Below, in pieces: positions 25,536-37,272 of a stretch of DNA of 64,000 nucleotides. The notes below the pieces were generated by a model. It did no database searches. It was given only the letters and a program-made list of their open reading frames with translations, and had not been told where the DNA came from. The DNA lies in the NCBI GenBank assembly GCA_037127255.1, contig JBANSL010000012.1, forward strand, positions 39,547,115 through 39,611,114, in the 5' to 3' direction. The translations under genes were made by a program, and so were the position numbers. The stretch's first letter is position 1. Every line of letters starts with the position of its first letter. Source of the DNA: Persicaria tinctoria. Taxonomy: Eukaryota; Streptophyta; Magnoliopsida; Caryophyllales; Polygonaceae.

Positions 25536-26883
25536 GGTAACAACAGATTGAAGTAAGTAACTGCTACCTTTCATGCTTTATAGAATTGTGCAATGTACAA
25601 GGGGGAAACTGGTGTCTGTTGGGCATTGGGCGAAATTGGGGGATGTGGAATTGTGAAATGTACACTAGGGGGGGGGGGGGTCGTAATGGCTAATTTGAGA
25701 TGAATAGGTGGAAATTGGGGATAGGAACTAACTGAGAATGAAAGAGGTTGAGTTAAAATGGTGAAATGAAAGTGTGGAATGAAAAACCAACGGGTAACAT
25801 ATGCAATTTCCCTTCGGTCATGTAGGAAGGAACAAGCAACAAGAAAAAAAATAGGTGGCTGGAAGGGTTAGAAATTGGGTTTGGGGAAATATAAGAAACA
25901 ATGAGTTATCATATGCCTAGGGTAAAAATTGCCAGGGGAACTAAATATTGATATCAATAGGTAGAAATTAGATATGAATATGTTGAAAATCACGTGAAAT
26001 TTGAAATGTATAGGGTCGAAAGTTGATGTGCACATGGTTATATTTCTTGTTGTCAATTACAAATGGAAATTGGTGAGTTGCATATGTGCTTATTTGGTGC
26101 ATTCAATATTGATACAAATAGGTTAAATTTTTTGAAAATGGTGTTCAATATTGACATGAAAACACCAGAAATTTTGGCTGTTGTCATGTATAAATTTATA
26201 GGTGACATGTTGAAATGTGTTTCTATCATGTGAAAATGGAAAATGTTTGATTGATTAAGTGGAAGCATTGTGTGCATTTATTTTTGATATTGAAAGGTTC
26301 ACATTTGATATAGAGGTTAAAAATTCGTGTGCAAATTAAAATGAATAGGTTCAGGGAGTTGTTTGCTGTCATGTATGAATATACAAGTAACAAGTAATAT
26401 ATAATACCTCTCATGTAGAATGTGAATGGTGACATGTAATTGGGACTGATGTAAATGGAATTGTAGATTGGGGTACATGCAATGTTGTTATTCTTGTTGT
26501 TCTGCACCTTTCTGACATGGTCTCCCACACTGCAGGATATATAATCAAACAAAATGGTTCGTACCAATGTAGCGAAGGCTCGTCTAACAAAAACTTATGG
26601 AGTGGTATGATGTGATTATATTCAAGCAATGTAAGTTGATATTGTTGTTGAACGTCGCTCACATATGGATGTTGTACATGTTGTATATGTTGTAGAACAA
26701 GATAGACATTTCAAAGAGAGATGCAACCAATACTCAAAGCCACAACTTCTAGTGAATGTGGACGAGCCCTTGACTGCAGCTGACTAGAATCGCCTTCTGG
26801 AGAGCCCGCTGGGCGGAGTAGTAAGGTTGGGCACATGATTCTACTTTTGGGCCCAGCTCGTCCATTATGTCCTTTAACATCAG

Positions 26884-27096
26884 CTCAAGACGAAAAAGAA
26901 ACACAAGACCTGGCACAAGATCGAGGGTGTTGTTGTGAGGTTCTCCATTGCGGAGTTTGCAGCTATGATTGGCCTCAATTGCAACTACGTTGACTGGCCT
27001 AAAGATGATGAGGATGACAAGTCCGCAATGCAGGATTTCTTTGGCTTGGACAAGCTGAAAATCTCAGAGTTCGAGATAAGGTTCCGGGGGCCATGA
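26884..27096 (+). pseudogene. DUF1985 fragment in the MULE left arm
   Basis: The plus frame reads KKKHKTWHKIEG, VVVRFSIAEFAAMIGLNCN and YVDWPKDDEDDKSAMQDFF, then stops at TGA (27094-27096). This matches DUF1985, a plant domain usually found N-terminal to a Ulp1/C48 cysteine protease in MULE-carried genes. Upstream, the frame is broken by a stop within the HYVL-HQLK block. It is truncated and non-functional as it stands. Confidence 0.6.
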
Positions 27097-27456
27097 AAGC
27101 GGAGACTGTGGCCTATATGCCATTCGGTTTCTGTAGCTCCTTGGCGACGGTGAGGTTGGCTTTACTAGCCTGGACGATGAATATATCGGTGCCTACCGCC
27201 AGCTTGTGCGTGGCCATATGCCGCAGAAGTCTTGCACCCTCAGACGATCCGAAAAATTAATTATGCGATTGGTTGAACATTGTTGGTAGACATTTGGTTT
27301 ATTGTAATTGTGGTTTGTTGAGCATGTGTGTTTGGTTGAACATTTGGTTTATTTTATGTGTGATGGTTGGACATATCTAGGTACTTTAGTATTATGGTTT
27401 GTGATGTGCTATTGGGTTTAGGACTTATCAAATTTGGACATATGTAGGTACTTATG

Positions 27457-27829
27457 TGTTGTTTGAGACAATTAATTATCTATAGATGATATTTATCTAT
27501 AGAAGGATTATTGTGGATGGTTTATCTACAATAGGTTTTAGATAAGATAGGTTTATCTATATCTAGGTTTATTTATATATAATAGGTTTATCTATATCTA
27601 GGTTTATCTATGGAGTTATCTATAGGCGATCCTCTATTATAAATAGAGACAAGTAGGGTTGGAATTATGTATCCATCAAAGCATCACAATAATAAGAAAC
27701 CCTAGCTGCAGAGAGGTTTTTCTCTATAGGGTGTTCTGCGCGGTTCTTGCCAGAACACGGAAATCCTTTGTGTCATATTGTTCATTCTCCTTCCCTTCAA
27801 TGATATTCACTCGGGGAAAATTCACAACA
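27457..27829 (+). repeat. Copia 5' LTR
   Basis: 373 bp, starting TGTTGTTTGAGAC and ending TTCACAACA. It contains several ATAGGTTTATCTATATCTAG units in tandem and a TATA-like TATAAATA near 27640, the likely promoter core. Confidence 0.93.
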
Positions 27830-27854
27830 ATTAGTATCAGAGCAAGGGTAGACG

Positions 27855-30800
27855 ATGACATCTGGTGCCAAATTCGAGGTTCCGCGTTTCGATGGCACTG
27901 GAAATTTCGGTCTTTGGCAACGACGAGTGAAGAATCTGCTGAATGAGCAGGGAATGTTAAAGGCGCTGAAGGAGGTAAAGCCTGAGGCAGTGAAAGATGA
28001 AGATTGGGAAGAGATGCAGGAAAAGGCGGCGTCGATCATTCGACTCTGTCTAGTAGACGAGGTGATATACCATGTAATTGATCTCAAATCCTCGCAGGAG
28101 ATTTGGGTGAAATTGGAGAACAGGTATATGTCAAAATCCTTGTCGAGCAAGTTGTATCTAAAGCAAAGATTGTACGGGTTGAAGATGACAGAAGGCTCCG
28201 ACTTGTTAAAGCACATCAACACTTTTAACCAAGTTATCGGAGGATGAAGACAAACTCATGATCTTGCTATGTTCTCTACCCTCTTCGTTTGAGAATTTGG
28301 TGGCGGCGCTGACAGTAGGGAATGAGACGATATCCCTGGATACGGTGAATACGATGTTGCTTGCTCATCATGAGCGATGTTAACATTCTAACGGCGAAGG
28401 TTCCCAAAGCGAAGGGTTGTATGTCAAAGGCAACCAGGGAAGAGGGAGGAAGAAAGAGAAGCAAGATGGGGGTGACAGACCGTCCAGATCGAAGTCCAGA
28501 GGGAAAAAAGTAGTTACTTGTTACCACTGCAAGGAAGAAGGTCACTTTAAGCGTGATTGTCCAGTAAGAAAGAAGAAGTATGAGGGAAAGACGGATGATT
28601 CGTCTTTGAAATCAGCAAACATAGTGCAGAAAGAAGATTCAAATAGTACAGACTCAGATATACTTTCAGTAACGTCGGGAAGATGTTCATATTTATGGAT
28701 CTTGGATTCTGGTTGTTCATTTCATATGACTTCGACAAAGGCTGGTTCGAGGTGTACAAGTCAGGAAGTTTTGGTTCTGTTCGATTGGGAGACGACAAGC
28801 CATGCAATGTTGTAGGAATCGGGTAGATCAAACTCAGGATGCATGATGGTGTAGTTCGAACATTGACTGATGTACGTTATGTTCCAAACCTCAAGAAGAA
28901 CCTAATTTCCTTGGGTAGATTACATGCAAATGGGTTCCGTTACAAGACAGTCGATGACGGTCTGAAAGTGAGCAAATGAGCCATGACAGTAATGAGGGCG
29001 AGACGAACCTCTGGAAATATCTATCTCTTGTTAGGGAGTACAATTGTAGGCGGAGCTGCAATTGTAGAGTCTGAGTCTGATAGTACAACTTTGTGGCACA
29101 TGCGCCTTGGCCACATCGGCGAGCATGGCATGACTGAGCTTTATAAGCGAGGTCTTCTGACTAGTGTAAAGAGTTGTAAGATGGATTTCTGCAAGTTCTG
29201 CGTGATGGGAAAACAGTCCAAAGTATCGTTCAAGACAGGCAAACATAATACAAGCGGCCTGCTTGACTAAGTACATTCTGATGTGTGGGGGGCAACTCAA
29301 GTAGAGTCATTAGAAGGATCCAGGTACTTTGTCACCTTTATCGATGACTATTCGAGAAAATTCTGGGTGTTTTTCATGAAACACAAATCTGAGGTCTTCA
29401 GCAAGTTCAAGTTGTGAAGGGCAAAGGTAGAGAACCAGATAGGGAGGAAGGTGAAGTATCTGAGATCAGATAATGGTACAAAATATACTGACACAAAGTT
29501 TCAGCAGTTCTGTGAAGAGCATGGCATTCAGAGGCACTTTACAGTCCGAAAGACACCACAACAGAACGGTGTTTCAAAGAGGATGAACCATTCAATTACA
29601 GAGAAGGCTCGTTGCATAAGGTTGCAAGCAGGGCTTGCAAAGAGCTTTGGGCAGAAGCAATGAGCATGGCGGTCTATCTGATCAATAGATCACCACATAT
29701 TTCTCTAGATGGGAAGGTCTCTGAGGAGGTATGGACTGGTTCGGATTTAGATTTGTCAAATCTAAAGATATTTGGTACTCCTGCATATGTGCTGATTCCA
29801 AGTGATGAGAGAACGAAACTGGATGCAAAGTCTAAGAAGCGCATCTTCTTGGGCTATGAGAAAGGTGTAAAGGGTTTCAAGTTTTGGGGCCCTGTTGCTA
29901 AGAAACGAGTGATCAGTCGAGATGCTATATTTGATGAGCAGTATATGCTTCAACAGGCCAAAGAAGTTGAGAGGTCTGTGGTTACAGAGACTGATCCTAA
30001 GACGATGGAGGTGGAGCTTGGTGAAGAGATTGACATTAATGCTCCTATATAAGCAGGAAGTGAGCAACAACAACAACAGCAGATGGAGAGTTTTGTTTCT
30101 GGAAGACCTAAGCGCGTGACACGACCTCTAGTAAGATTTGGTTTTGATGAGATGGTTAACTATGCTCTTATTATTGGCGAATATGATCCATATAACTTTC
30201 AAGAGGCTATTCAAAGTCAGGAGAAAGAAGGATGGGTAGGTGCTATGGTAGAAGAGATGGAGTCTCTCAAATCAAACATGGAAGTTAGTTAGTCTTCCGG
30301 CAGGGAAGAAGGCTATAGGGTGCAAATGGGTGTTCAAGAAGAAACAAGGTGACTCACACTAAGAAAGGGTGAGGTTCAAGGCACGCTTAGTAGCAAAGGG
30401 TTACTCACAGAAGAAGGGGACCGATTATGATGAGATATTTTCCCCTATATTCTGACACACTTCTATCATATTGGTGTTGGCACTGGTAGCTAGTTGGGAT
30501 TTACATCTTGAGCAAATGGATGTGAAGACGGCTTTCCTTCATGGTGATTTGGAGGAAGAAATTTACATGGAGCAGCCATAGGGTTTTGTTGAAACTGGAA
30601 AGGAGCAGCTTGTATGCAGTTTGAGAAAGTCACTGTATGGGTTGAAGCAGGCTCCTAGGCAATGGTACAAGAAGTTTGACTCTTATATGCTTCGAATTAG
30701 CTACCAGAGATGTGAGTATGATTGCTGCGTTTATGTGAAATATCTTGATGATGGCTCCCCTTTGCTTTTGCTGCTATATGTTGATGATATGCTCATTGTT

Positions 30801-31748
30801 GGGAAGAACATTGATGATATTGTTGAGCTGAAAGCTTTGCTGGGAAAGGAGTTTGATATGAAGGATCTTGGAGCAGCAAAGAAGATCCTTAGTATGGAAA
30901 TTCGCAGAGATAGAAGTTTTGGGAGATTGTGGCTATCTCAACGGAATTATATTGAGAAAGTGCTTGACATATTTGACATGGCAAAATGCAAACCTGTTAG
31001 CACCCCTTTGGCGAATCACTTCAACCTTTCTTCCACTCAATGTCCAAAGTCTGATGAAGAAATCAGAGATATGTCGAAAGTTCCATACGCTAGTGCAGTT
31101 GGTTATTTGATGTATGCTATGGTGTGCACAAGACCTGATCTGGCCCAAGCTGTTAGCCAAGTCAGCAAGTACATGTCTAATCCTGGGAGGGAACACTGGA
31201 ATGCATGCAAGTGGATTCTCAGGTATTTGAGAGATATTGCTGACCATGGGATCATGTTTGGTGGCGAAAAAGGCGGTCTTTTAGTCAAAGGGTACGTTGA
31301 TTCAGATTATGTGGGTGATCTTGACAATCGGAGGTCCACTACTAGGTATGTCTTTACTCTTGCTGGGGGACTTATTTGTTGGAGATCTGTTTTACGGTCT
31401 GTGGTAGCCTTTTCTACTACCGAAGCAGAATACATGGCTTTAGCAGAGGCAGCCAAGGAGGCCCTATGGCTGAAAGGAATTGTGAAGGAACTGAGTGTTG
31501 AGCAAGGTGGAGTTGAAATATACTGTGATAGTCAGGGTGCTATATATCTGGCTAAGAACCAAGTATATCATGCTCGGACGAAGCACATTGATGTGATATT
31601 TCGCAAGATCAGAGAGCTTGTAACGTCCGAAGAAATCATCTTAGAAAAAGTTCACACCTCTCAGAATGCTGCTGATATGTTAACCAAACCAGTCACCGCA
31701 GACAAGTTCAAGCATTGCTTGAATTTGGTTCATATTACTCGATGGTAG
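27855..31748 (+). pseudogene. Copia gag-pol polyprotein, broken by stops and frameshifts
   Basis: It starts at the ATG at 27855 (gag N-terminus MTSGAKFEVPRFDGTGNFGL). In order: gag to about 28440, frameshifted near 28245; zinc knuckle CYHCKEEGHFKRDC (near 28530); aspartic protease WILDSGCSFHM (near 28700); integrase pre-domain LWHMRLGHIGEHGM (near 29090) and core with D of VHSDVWG, FIDDYSR and HFTVRKTPQQNG (to about 29640); RT with [23 protein letters not shown] and LLYVDDMLIVG; RNase H to the stop at 31746-31748 (AFSTTEAEYMAL, HARTKHIDV). In-frame stops interrupt integrase and RT (for example near 29270, 29416, 30452 and 30580). Only the last 375 codons, from within RT, are continuous. The protein is not made intact. 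Confidence 0.93.
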
Positions 31749-31858
31749 TTGAGTGAGAAGTCCCAGGGAACGGATCACAGGAAGACATGGGGTAGACAAG
31801 ATCCTGGAGATGTTTCCGTTCGTTGCTATAGATATAGATTATTTTTCTAGGTGGAGAT

Positions 31859-32260
31859 TGTTGTTTGAGACAATTAATTATCTAGTTCTATCTTTAGAAA
31901 GTCTATCTATAGATGATATTTATCTATAGAAGGATTATTGTGGATGGTTTATCTACAATATGTTTTAGATAAGATAGGTTTATCTATATCTAGGTTTATT
32001 TAGATATAATAGGTTTATCTATATCTAGGTTTATCTATAGGGTTATCTATAGAAGATCCTCTATTATAAATAGAGGCAAGTAATATAGGGTTGGAATTAT
32101 GTATCCATCAAAGCATCACAATAATAAGAAACCCTAGCTGCATAGAGGTTTTTCTCTGCATGGTGTTCTGCGCGGTTCTTGCCAGAACACGGAAATCCTT
32201 TGTGTCCTATTGTTCATTCTCCTTCTCTTTAACGGTATTTACTCGAGGAAATTCACAAAA
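31859..32260 (+). repeat. Copia 3' LTR
   Basis: 402 bp, closely matching the 5' LTR but with a short extra block (AGTTCTATCTTTAGAAAGTC) after the first 30 bases. It ends TTCACAAAA against TTCACAACA in the 5' copy. The differences show the element is not a very recent insertion. Confidence 0.93.
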
Positions 32261-32741
32261 TTATGCATTATGTAAGTACTTTTGCATTATGAAATTATTC
32301 GTGGTAAGTATAATGGTTTGAAGCGATCTCACCTCCCATTGTTTGTATCCTATCTTATTCCCATGTTAATGATAGTAGCTATCATGTAAACCCGAAAAAA
32401 ACGACATGCATCTGAGTAACAATGCTGAACACAAAGTTAAGCCCAAGGGAACCAGGTGATAACCACTTACTTGAGCATAATGAACACAAAAACATACGGA
32501 TCATCGGACGATATACTAACACATAATGAAGACAACCCAAACGGTGATTACCACATATTTACACATAATGAAGACAACAAGCAGAAGGTGATAACCACAT
32601 ACATAATTACAAAAGTCCGTCCATAGGAATGCCCTAGTGCCGACGCTAAGCTAACCCAAAACATACGGTCGCATACGACGCAAAAGGCATATGCCATAGT
32701 GTCATGGCAAAAGTAATTACTTGCATGTAAAACCTATCATC

Positions 32742-35700
32742 TTACATGTACATATCTATTAACTGGAAAGTAAGGTGGTTGTAGTTACCTGTCAGTCCTG
32801 CGTTTCTTGGGGTACTTCCGCTCCCATTGGGAGGGGTAATGCAATGTCTTCGGCCTCCTAGGGCGAGCCTTGATGAGTGGAGGAGGCAACGAATCTCTGT
32901 GACTACCCGGGGGACTCGCCATGTTTCCTGAGAAGGGAGGGGGTAGATAACCTCATGGTAGCACGCATGCCACGCATCGACCTTGTAAAAGTCGTTCACA
33001 AGCGAGTACACATCGACCCCCCGATGTTGGGCTGCTGCAAGGGTGTGGGCACACGGGTACTGGTCAACATTGAAGCATCTACAACTGCACAACTGCCCGG
33101 TAAGGTTGAGGAACCAAATTGACGAACCCTTGTGGACCTCGAACTCATGGGCGCTCAACGACCTTATGGACATGGTGAGCGACTGTGCGTAGCACGCCTT
33201 GATGGCTTCAGCAACCCAATCGCTTATGACCTTATCCGGGGATGAGCTACTCTCTCTCCGAGTTACGAACCACTTACCAATAGTTTCAATGATTGCATCG
33301 ACGAGGGCAATCAGAGGCAAGTCTCTAGGGTGCTTGAAAACGGAGTTGAGGTACTCGGAATTATTAGTAGTTGTAATGTTGTACCTGATCAAGGTGTCAT
33401 GTTAATTACAGCAGGTGTTATGTTATTTAAATAAGGTGGCCTGTAAATACTAATAAGCTAGTGATGGTGATGTTGTACTTGTTCATGGGGAAGAATGCCT
33501 TAGCCCAGTTGCTGAAGCATGCCTCCTTCAGGTAATGTCCCACGACGGGGGCATGTGCCGAGAAGTCCGTGAAAAGCGCATGGAAATTATCATATGTGTC
33601 CTCCTTTTCCATCATAAAGTAGAGGTCCTTCAAAGTGGCAATCTTGTGCCGGAACCGCACATTCTGCCATAGGTGTCATGTGCAAATGTCGTGCTTGGCG
33701 AAGACATAGTCTTCCCATATCCCCTTGAGAATCCCTATGTGGTGGTCAGACACCCAAATAAGGTAAGGCATGTCATCACTAACTCGTAACATTTGCCTGA
33801 AAAAAGAACCCCCACGAAGCGTCATTCTCCCTGTCGCCCATGACGAACGCGACTGGATATATGGAGCGATCAGCGTCTTGTGCAGTTGTGAACACCAAGC
33901 AACCACGAAATTTCCCCTTTAAGAAGCCCCCATTGACTAATATGACCTACTCAAACAACAATGGGTAGGGTTCAGTATATGGCATACAAATAGATGTCGA
34001 ACGCCACTAGGTATAATCCCGTCATGTAACATAAAAGAGGTGGCATGTAACATAGAAGAGGCTTCATGTATGTGCTACTATATGACAAGTAAGATTGTGT
34101 TGGTTGGCATGTAACAGATGACATGTAGAGTATACTGTTAGTAGGGGACAAGAACGACAAACCTTACGTAGGTGGGGGATGGCCCTCCTCCACACTTCTA
34201 TACTAACAAAGGCGTACTTGAAATGCCCGTTCAGATCGCACTCAACTCTCATGTATGTCCTTGGGTTACCTTGCTCGAGCATGTGCATGTACGAGTATAT
34301 GAATTTTTAGCTTTTCTCGTCAGTCCCGTACATAGTGTCCCTCACCGTCATCCGTGCTCGGCAAGCCTTCCAGTAGCTATAGGTCACCCTTAGTTCTGAC
34401 TTTATCAATGTGCTAACTTGTTCCGGAACAAGTGGCTTCATTGATCCAACGAAACTTCACATTTTGATTGAAAAAAAGCGTTAGCGGAATATAACAAGGG
34501 TAAAGTACGAACAACACAAAAAACAAGAAACAACTACAATGTGACCAATAAACAACTATAGGATGTCCAGTAGAGAACCATTGCACGTTCAGTAAGAACC
34601 TATTGGGTGGACATTTTGTATTCACTAATGGCATGTGGTGTATATTGCATATCTAATTTCCTCAGTTGTTAAGGAATAAAGCGGTTATGGGGTACTACGT
34701 ACCTTTCTACAAGCCTCTATCCCAGCTGCCTGGATGTTGTTCGATGCTTGTGGGCGAGCATGACTTTGGGATTGCAAGTGTGTTCGTCGACAAGCTTCCG
34801 GATCATCCACAAATGCGACTTCATGTACGTGGATGCCCGACATGCCCACTTGCAGTTGGCCCCCACACACTCCACAATATACAGTCTCTTTGTCGAGCTC
34901 TTCACCTTCGTGTCGAAGCACCTAGCAAGCGCCGCCAACCTGATCGTATGTTGGACCTCCTCTTTGCTTTGAAAAACTTGTCCCTCTCGGAGCTCTATAG
35001 CTTGCTAGGGCAGATTCGATGGATTTGTCGCTGAATGTGGCTCCTTTTCGACAACCTTCTCCCTCGCTCCCGACTGCGCTTTTCGACTTTCACATGCTTC
35101 TTTGACTTCCCTCGCCGCTTGCTCTGCCTCATAATCCCATGAGTACGATTTCATCGTAATAGATACCCCATACTCGCCTTTTACCACAGCTGGAATGACT
35201 TTGTCGTTGTCATACGAGGCTCAATGGTGAGTCGTCGAATACCACAAGGGTCGCTCACTACGTCTTTCAGGTCATTGCTAAGTTGGATGACCTGCTTTCC
35301 ACGTTTTATTGCAGCAACTTTCTTTTTCCTGTAGTCTAACTCTAACTCCAACTCCTTTTCTATCCCTAATTTGTCAATAGTCAGGACATATATTCGGTTT
35401 TCCTCGCCATTTAAAGGTCTCTACACTTCGTGTTCCTTATCACCTCTACAAGGGGGATCTGTCCTAGGGTGATCTTTCGGGGTGACGATGGGCCCAATTA
35501 ACAGCAGCACGATATCGTTACCCCCTGAACGCGACGTACCTACCCCAACCGACTCTCTCATGTCGCTCATTGGTGCGCCCTCACTAACCTTGTTTTATAG
35601 GGAGACATGAAGCTCGATAGGTCAGGATTGTTCTCCAGCTAGAGAGTTGACAAACTTGAAGGTGTGCAGGTCATCAGCGTCCCCAATCACGAACGGATTG

Positions 35701-35900
35701 CACCCCTCCTTCTTCGGGTTTATATATGTGAGTTGTACATCATACCTCGTTCCGTCCACACCAAACTTGTCCATCATCAGTTTCTTTAATGACAAATAGT
35801 CGATCTTCTCGTCGACGACCATGGCTTTCCGGCTCTTTGTACCCTTGAAGACCCAACCTCTCCCTTCACATGCCCACCAACCTCCAAACAAGACAGTCAT
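32742..35900 (-). pseudogene. MULE transposase relic (PB1-like, zinc-binding, DDE and SWIM parts)
   Basis: Read on the minus strand, separate frames hold the pieces of a plant MuDR-type transposase in correct order. They are: an N-terminal PB1-like domain (35840-35640, KIDYLSLKKLMMDKFGVDG); a Cys/His DNA-binding block (34860-34720, CVGANCKWACRAS and VDEHTCNP); a helical segment (34288-34160, NGHFKYAFVSIEVWRRAIPH); the DDE catalytic region (33870-33430, DDMPYLIWVSDHHIGILKGI); and a C-terminal part with a SWIM zinc finger (CSCRCFNVDQYPCAHTLAA) within the frame 33392-32742. Frameshifts and stops divide these blocks. Some gaps could be introns, but frame changes inside the catalytic region (33906-33660) indicate decay. 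Its role would be cutting the MULE ends. Confidence 0.8.
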
Positions 35901-36789
35901 GCATACAGAAGATATGTCCCCTATTGCATTACAAACAAGTGGAGATAATCATTTCTAAGAGAAGAAGTACAAAAATTGGGGGTCTCTCTAATGGAAAACC
36001 TAAATCGAAGGTCCACTTACCCATCTTCTTTCTCAAGTCTGTGATGAATCTGTTTCTCTGACGACCTAAATGCCAAGTAAATTCCAACAGGCAGTTGGTA
36101 TTTTTTCCCACGATGGAAAGTAAAACCGACGAGCTGACATGTAAAATACACGTGAAAAAAAAACCTTCTCCTTGAATCTTCTTCTTCTTCTATGGTGATT
36201 CTCTGAACTTGAACAATTAATAACCCCTTCCCTATTAAATGCTACTTGAATGATTGGGATAAGACCCTGAGAGCTCCTTAATTATATACCCCATCTATTC
36301 TCTCCTATCCCCCTTCACTTGATTGGCCGAGAACATGCCCTCTCCCAGTTCAGGCGGCTCTTCTACTTCCTCCCTTTGTTACCCTCCTGCAACCCATTAA
36401 TGGCGGATAATCATTTGTTCAGGAAGCATTTCAATGCTTAAATACGCTCCTCATCTCTCGGATTATCCCTCTCATACACCGCCCTCCGCTATTTCACTTT
36501 TTGTGCCAGAGATAAGGTGTGAAGCCCCCACATCTCCTTCTCTCTGCTCATATAACTCTCTCTATCTCTCTCTGTTTTTTTCCTTCTTCTTTTTTTGTTA
36601 TTTCTTCTATCTCTCAGGACTTGATATACCCTGCAAAACAGGTCCACCTCTCTCTCTCGATCTCCATCAGCTAAATTGGCTATCTACACTCCCGGTTTCA
36701 ATATTATCCGAATTGGAAATTTTTTGTCGGATGGTGCTGCTAGCTCTGCAAGATTTTTCCCAATTGTGTGCTACTTTAGCAAATTGCCC
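35901..36789. other. MULE right arm, non-coding
   Basis: The upstream region of the transposase, including a CT-rich tract (36530-36620) and the right terminal inverted repeat. No gene was recognised. Confidence 0.5.
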
Positions 36790-37272
36790 TTAAATCATTT
36801 AGAATATGAAAAGATAGTCATTTCATATATTTTTTTTCATGTAAGACTTTTGATCATTTTTTTCATTATTGAATGTAATATGAGAAAAAAAAATCAAATG
36901 AATTGGAAAATGAAAGATATTTCTTATTTTATTTTTATTTCAAAGAAATATAATTTTACAATTCAAATTATTATTAATATATTATATTTTGATTTAACAT
37001 TTCAAAGGGTTCTTTATAGAAAAATATCAAACATCATTAAGGATCTTTAAATTATTATAACATATTTACTTAAATATAATAAAATTTCTTTCTATCTTAA
37101 ATAAAAATCCATTAAAATTTAAATATATGTTATTTTGTTCCATTATGAAAAATATTCCATTTTATGTTATTTGCGAGTGAACCAACAATATGGTATTATA
37201 TGTTTTTTGTGAGTGAATCAAAGCCAAGTTCTTTAATTAAATAATAAATATCAAATTTTATTGATTACTTTA
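36790..37272. other. very AT-rich intergenic DNA
   Basis: No ORF of note, no clear repeat. It lies between the MULE and the Helitron. Confidence 0.5.

Larger units (their letters stand above)
27457..32260 (+). mobile_element. Ty1/Copia LTR retrotransposon, complete but coding-dead
   Basis: Two LTRs (27457-27829, 31859-32260) flank a gag-pol region. The 5-bp target duplication TTATG is exact (27452-27456 and 32261-32265). Two bases after the 5' LTR stands TTAGTATCAGAGC, the initiator-Met tRNA primer-binding site of most Copia elements with one change. A purine-rich GGTGGAGA precedes the 3' LTR. The order protease, integrase, RT, RNase H is Copia type. The element sits inside the MULE, so it is younger than the MULE insertion. 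Confidence 0.95.
25103..36789 (-). mobile_element. Mutator-like element (MULE) split by a Copia insertion
   Basis: An identical 9-bp direct repeat, TTAAATCAT, flanks the unit (25094-25102 and 36790-36798); 9 bp is the Mutator TSD length. The ends are imperfect inverted repeats, GAGAGAATTGCACTATATAG at the left and GGGCAATTTGCTAAAGTAGC read inward from the right. Inside are a MULE transposase relic on the minus strand (32742-35900), a DUF1985 fragment on the plus strand (26884-27096) and a complete Copia element (27457-32260). Without the Copia element it is about 6.9 kb. DUF1985 commonly accompanies Ulp1-type protease genes carried by plant MULEs; I see no protease domain here. Confidence 0.8.

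Noticed and set aside
29031..29300. Minus-strand ORFs within the Copia element
   Set aside because: They oppose clear integrase coding sequence on the plus strand.
32877..33405. Plus-strand ORFs opposite the MULE transposase
   Set aside because: Shadows of the SWIM-containing minus-strand frame.
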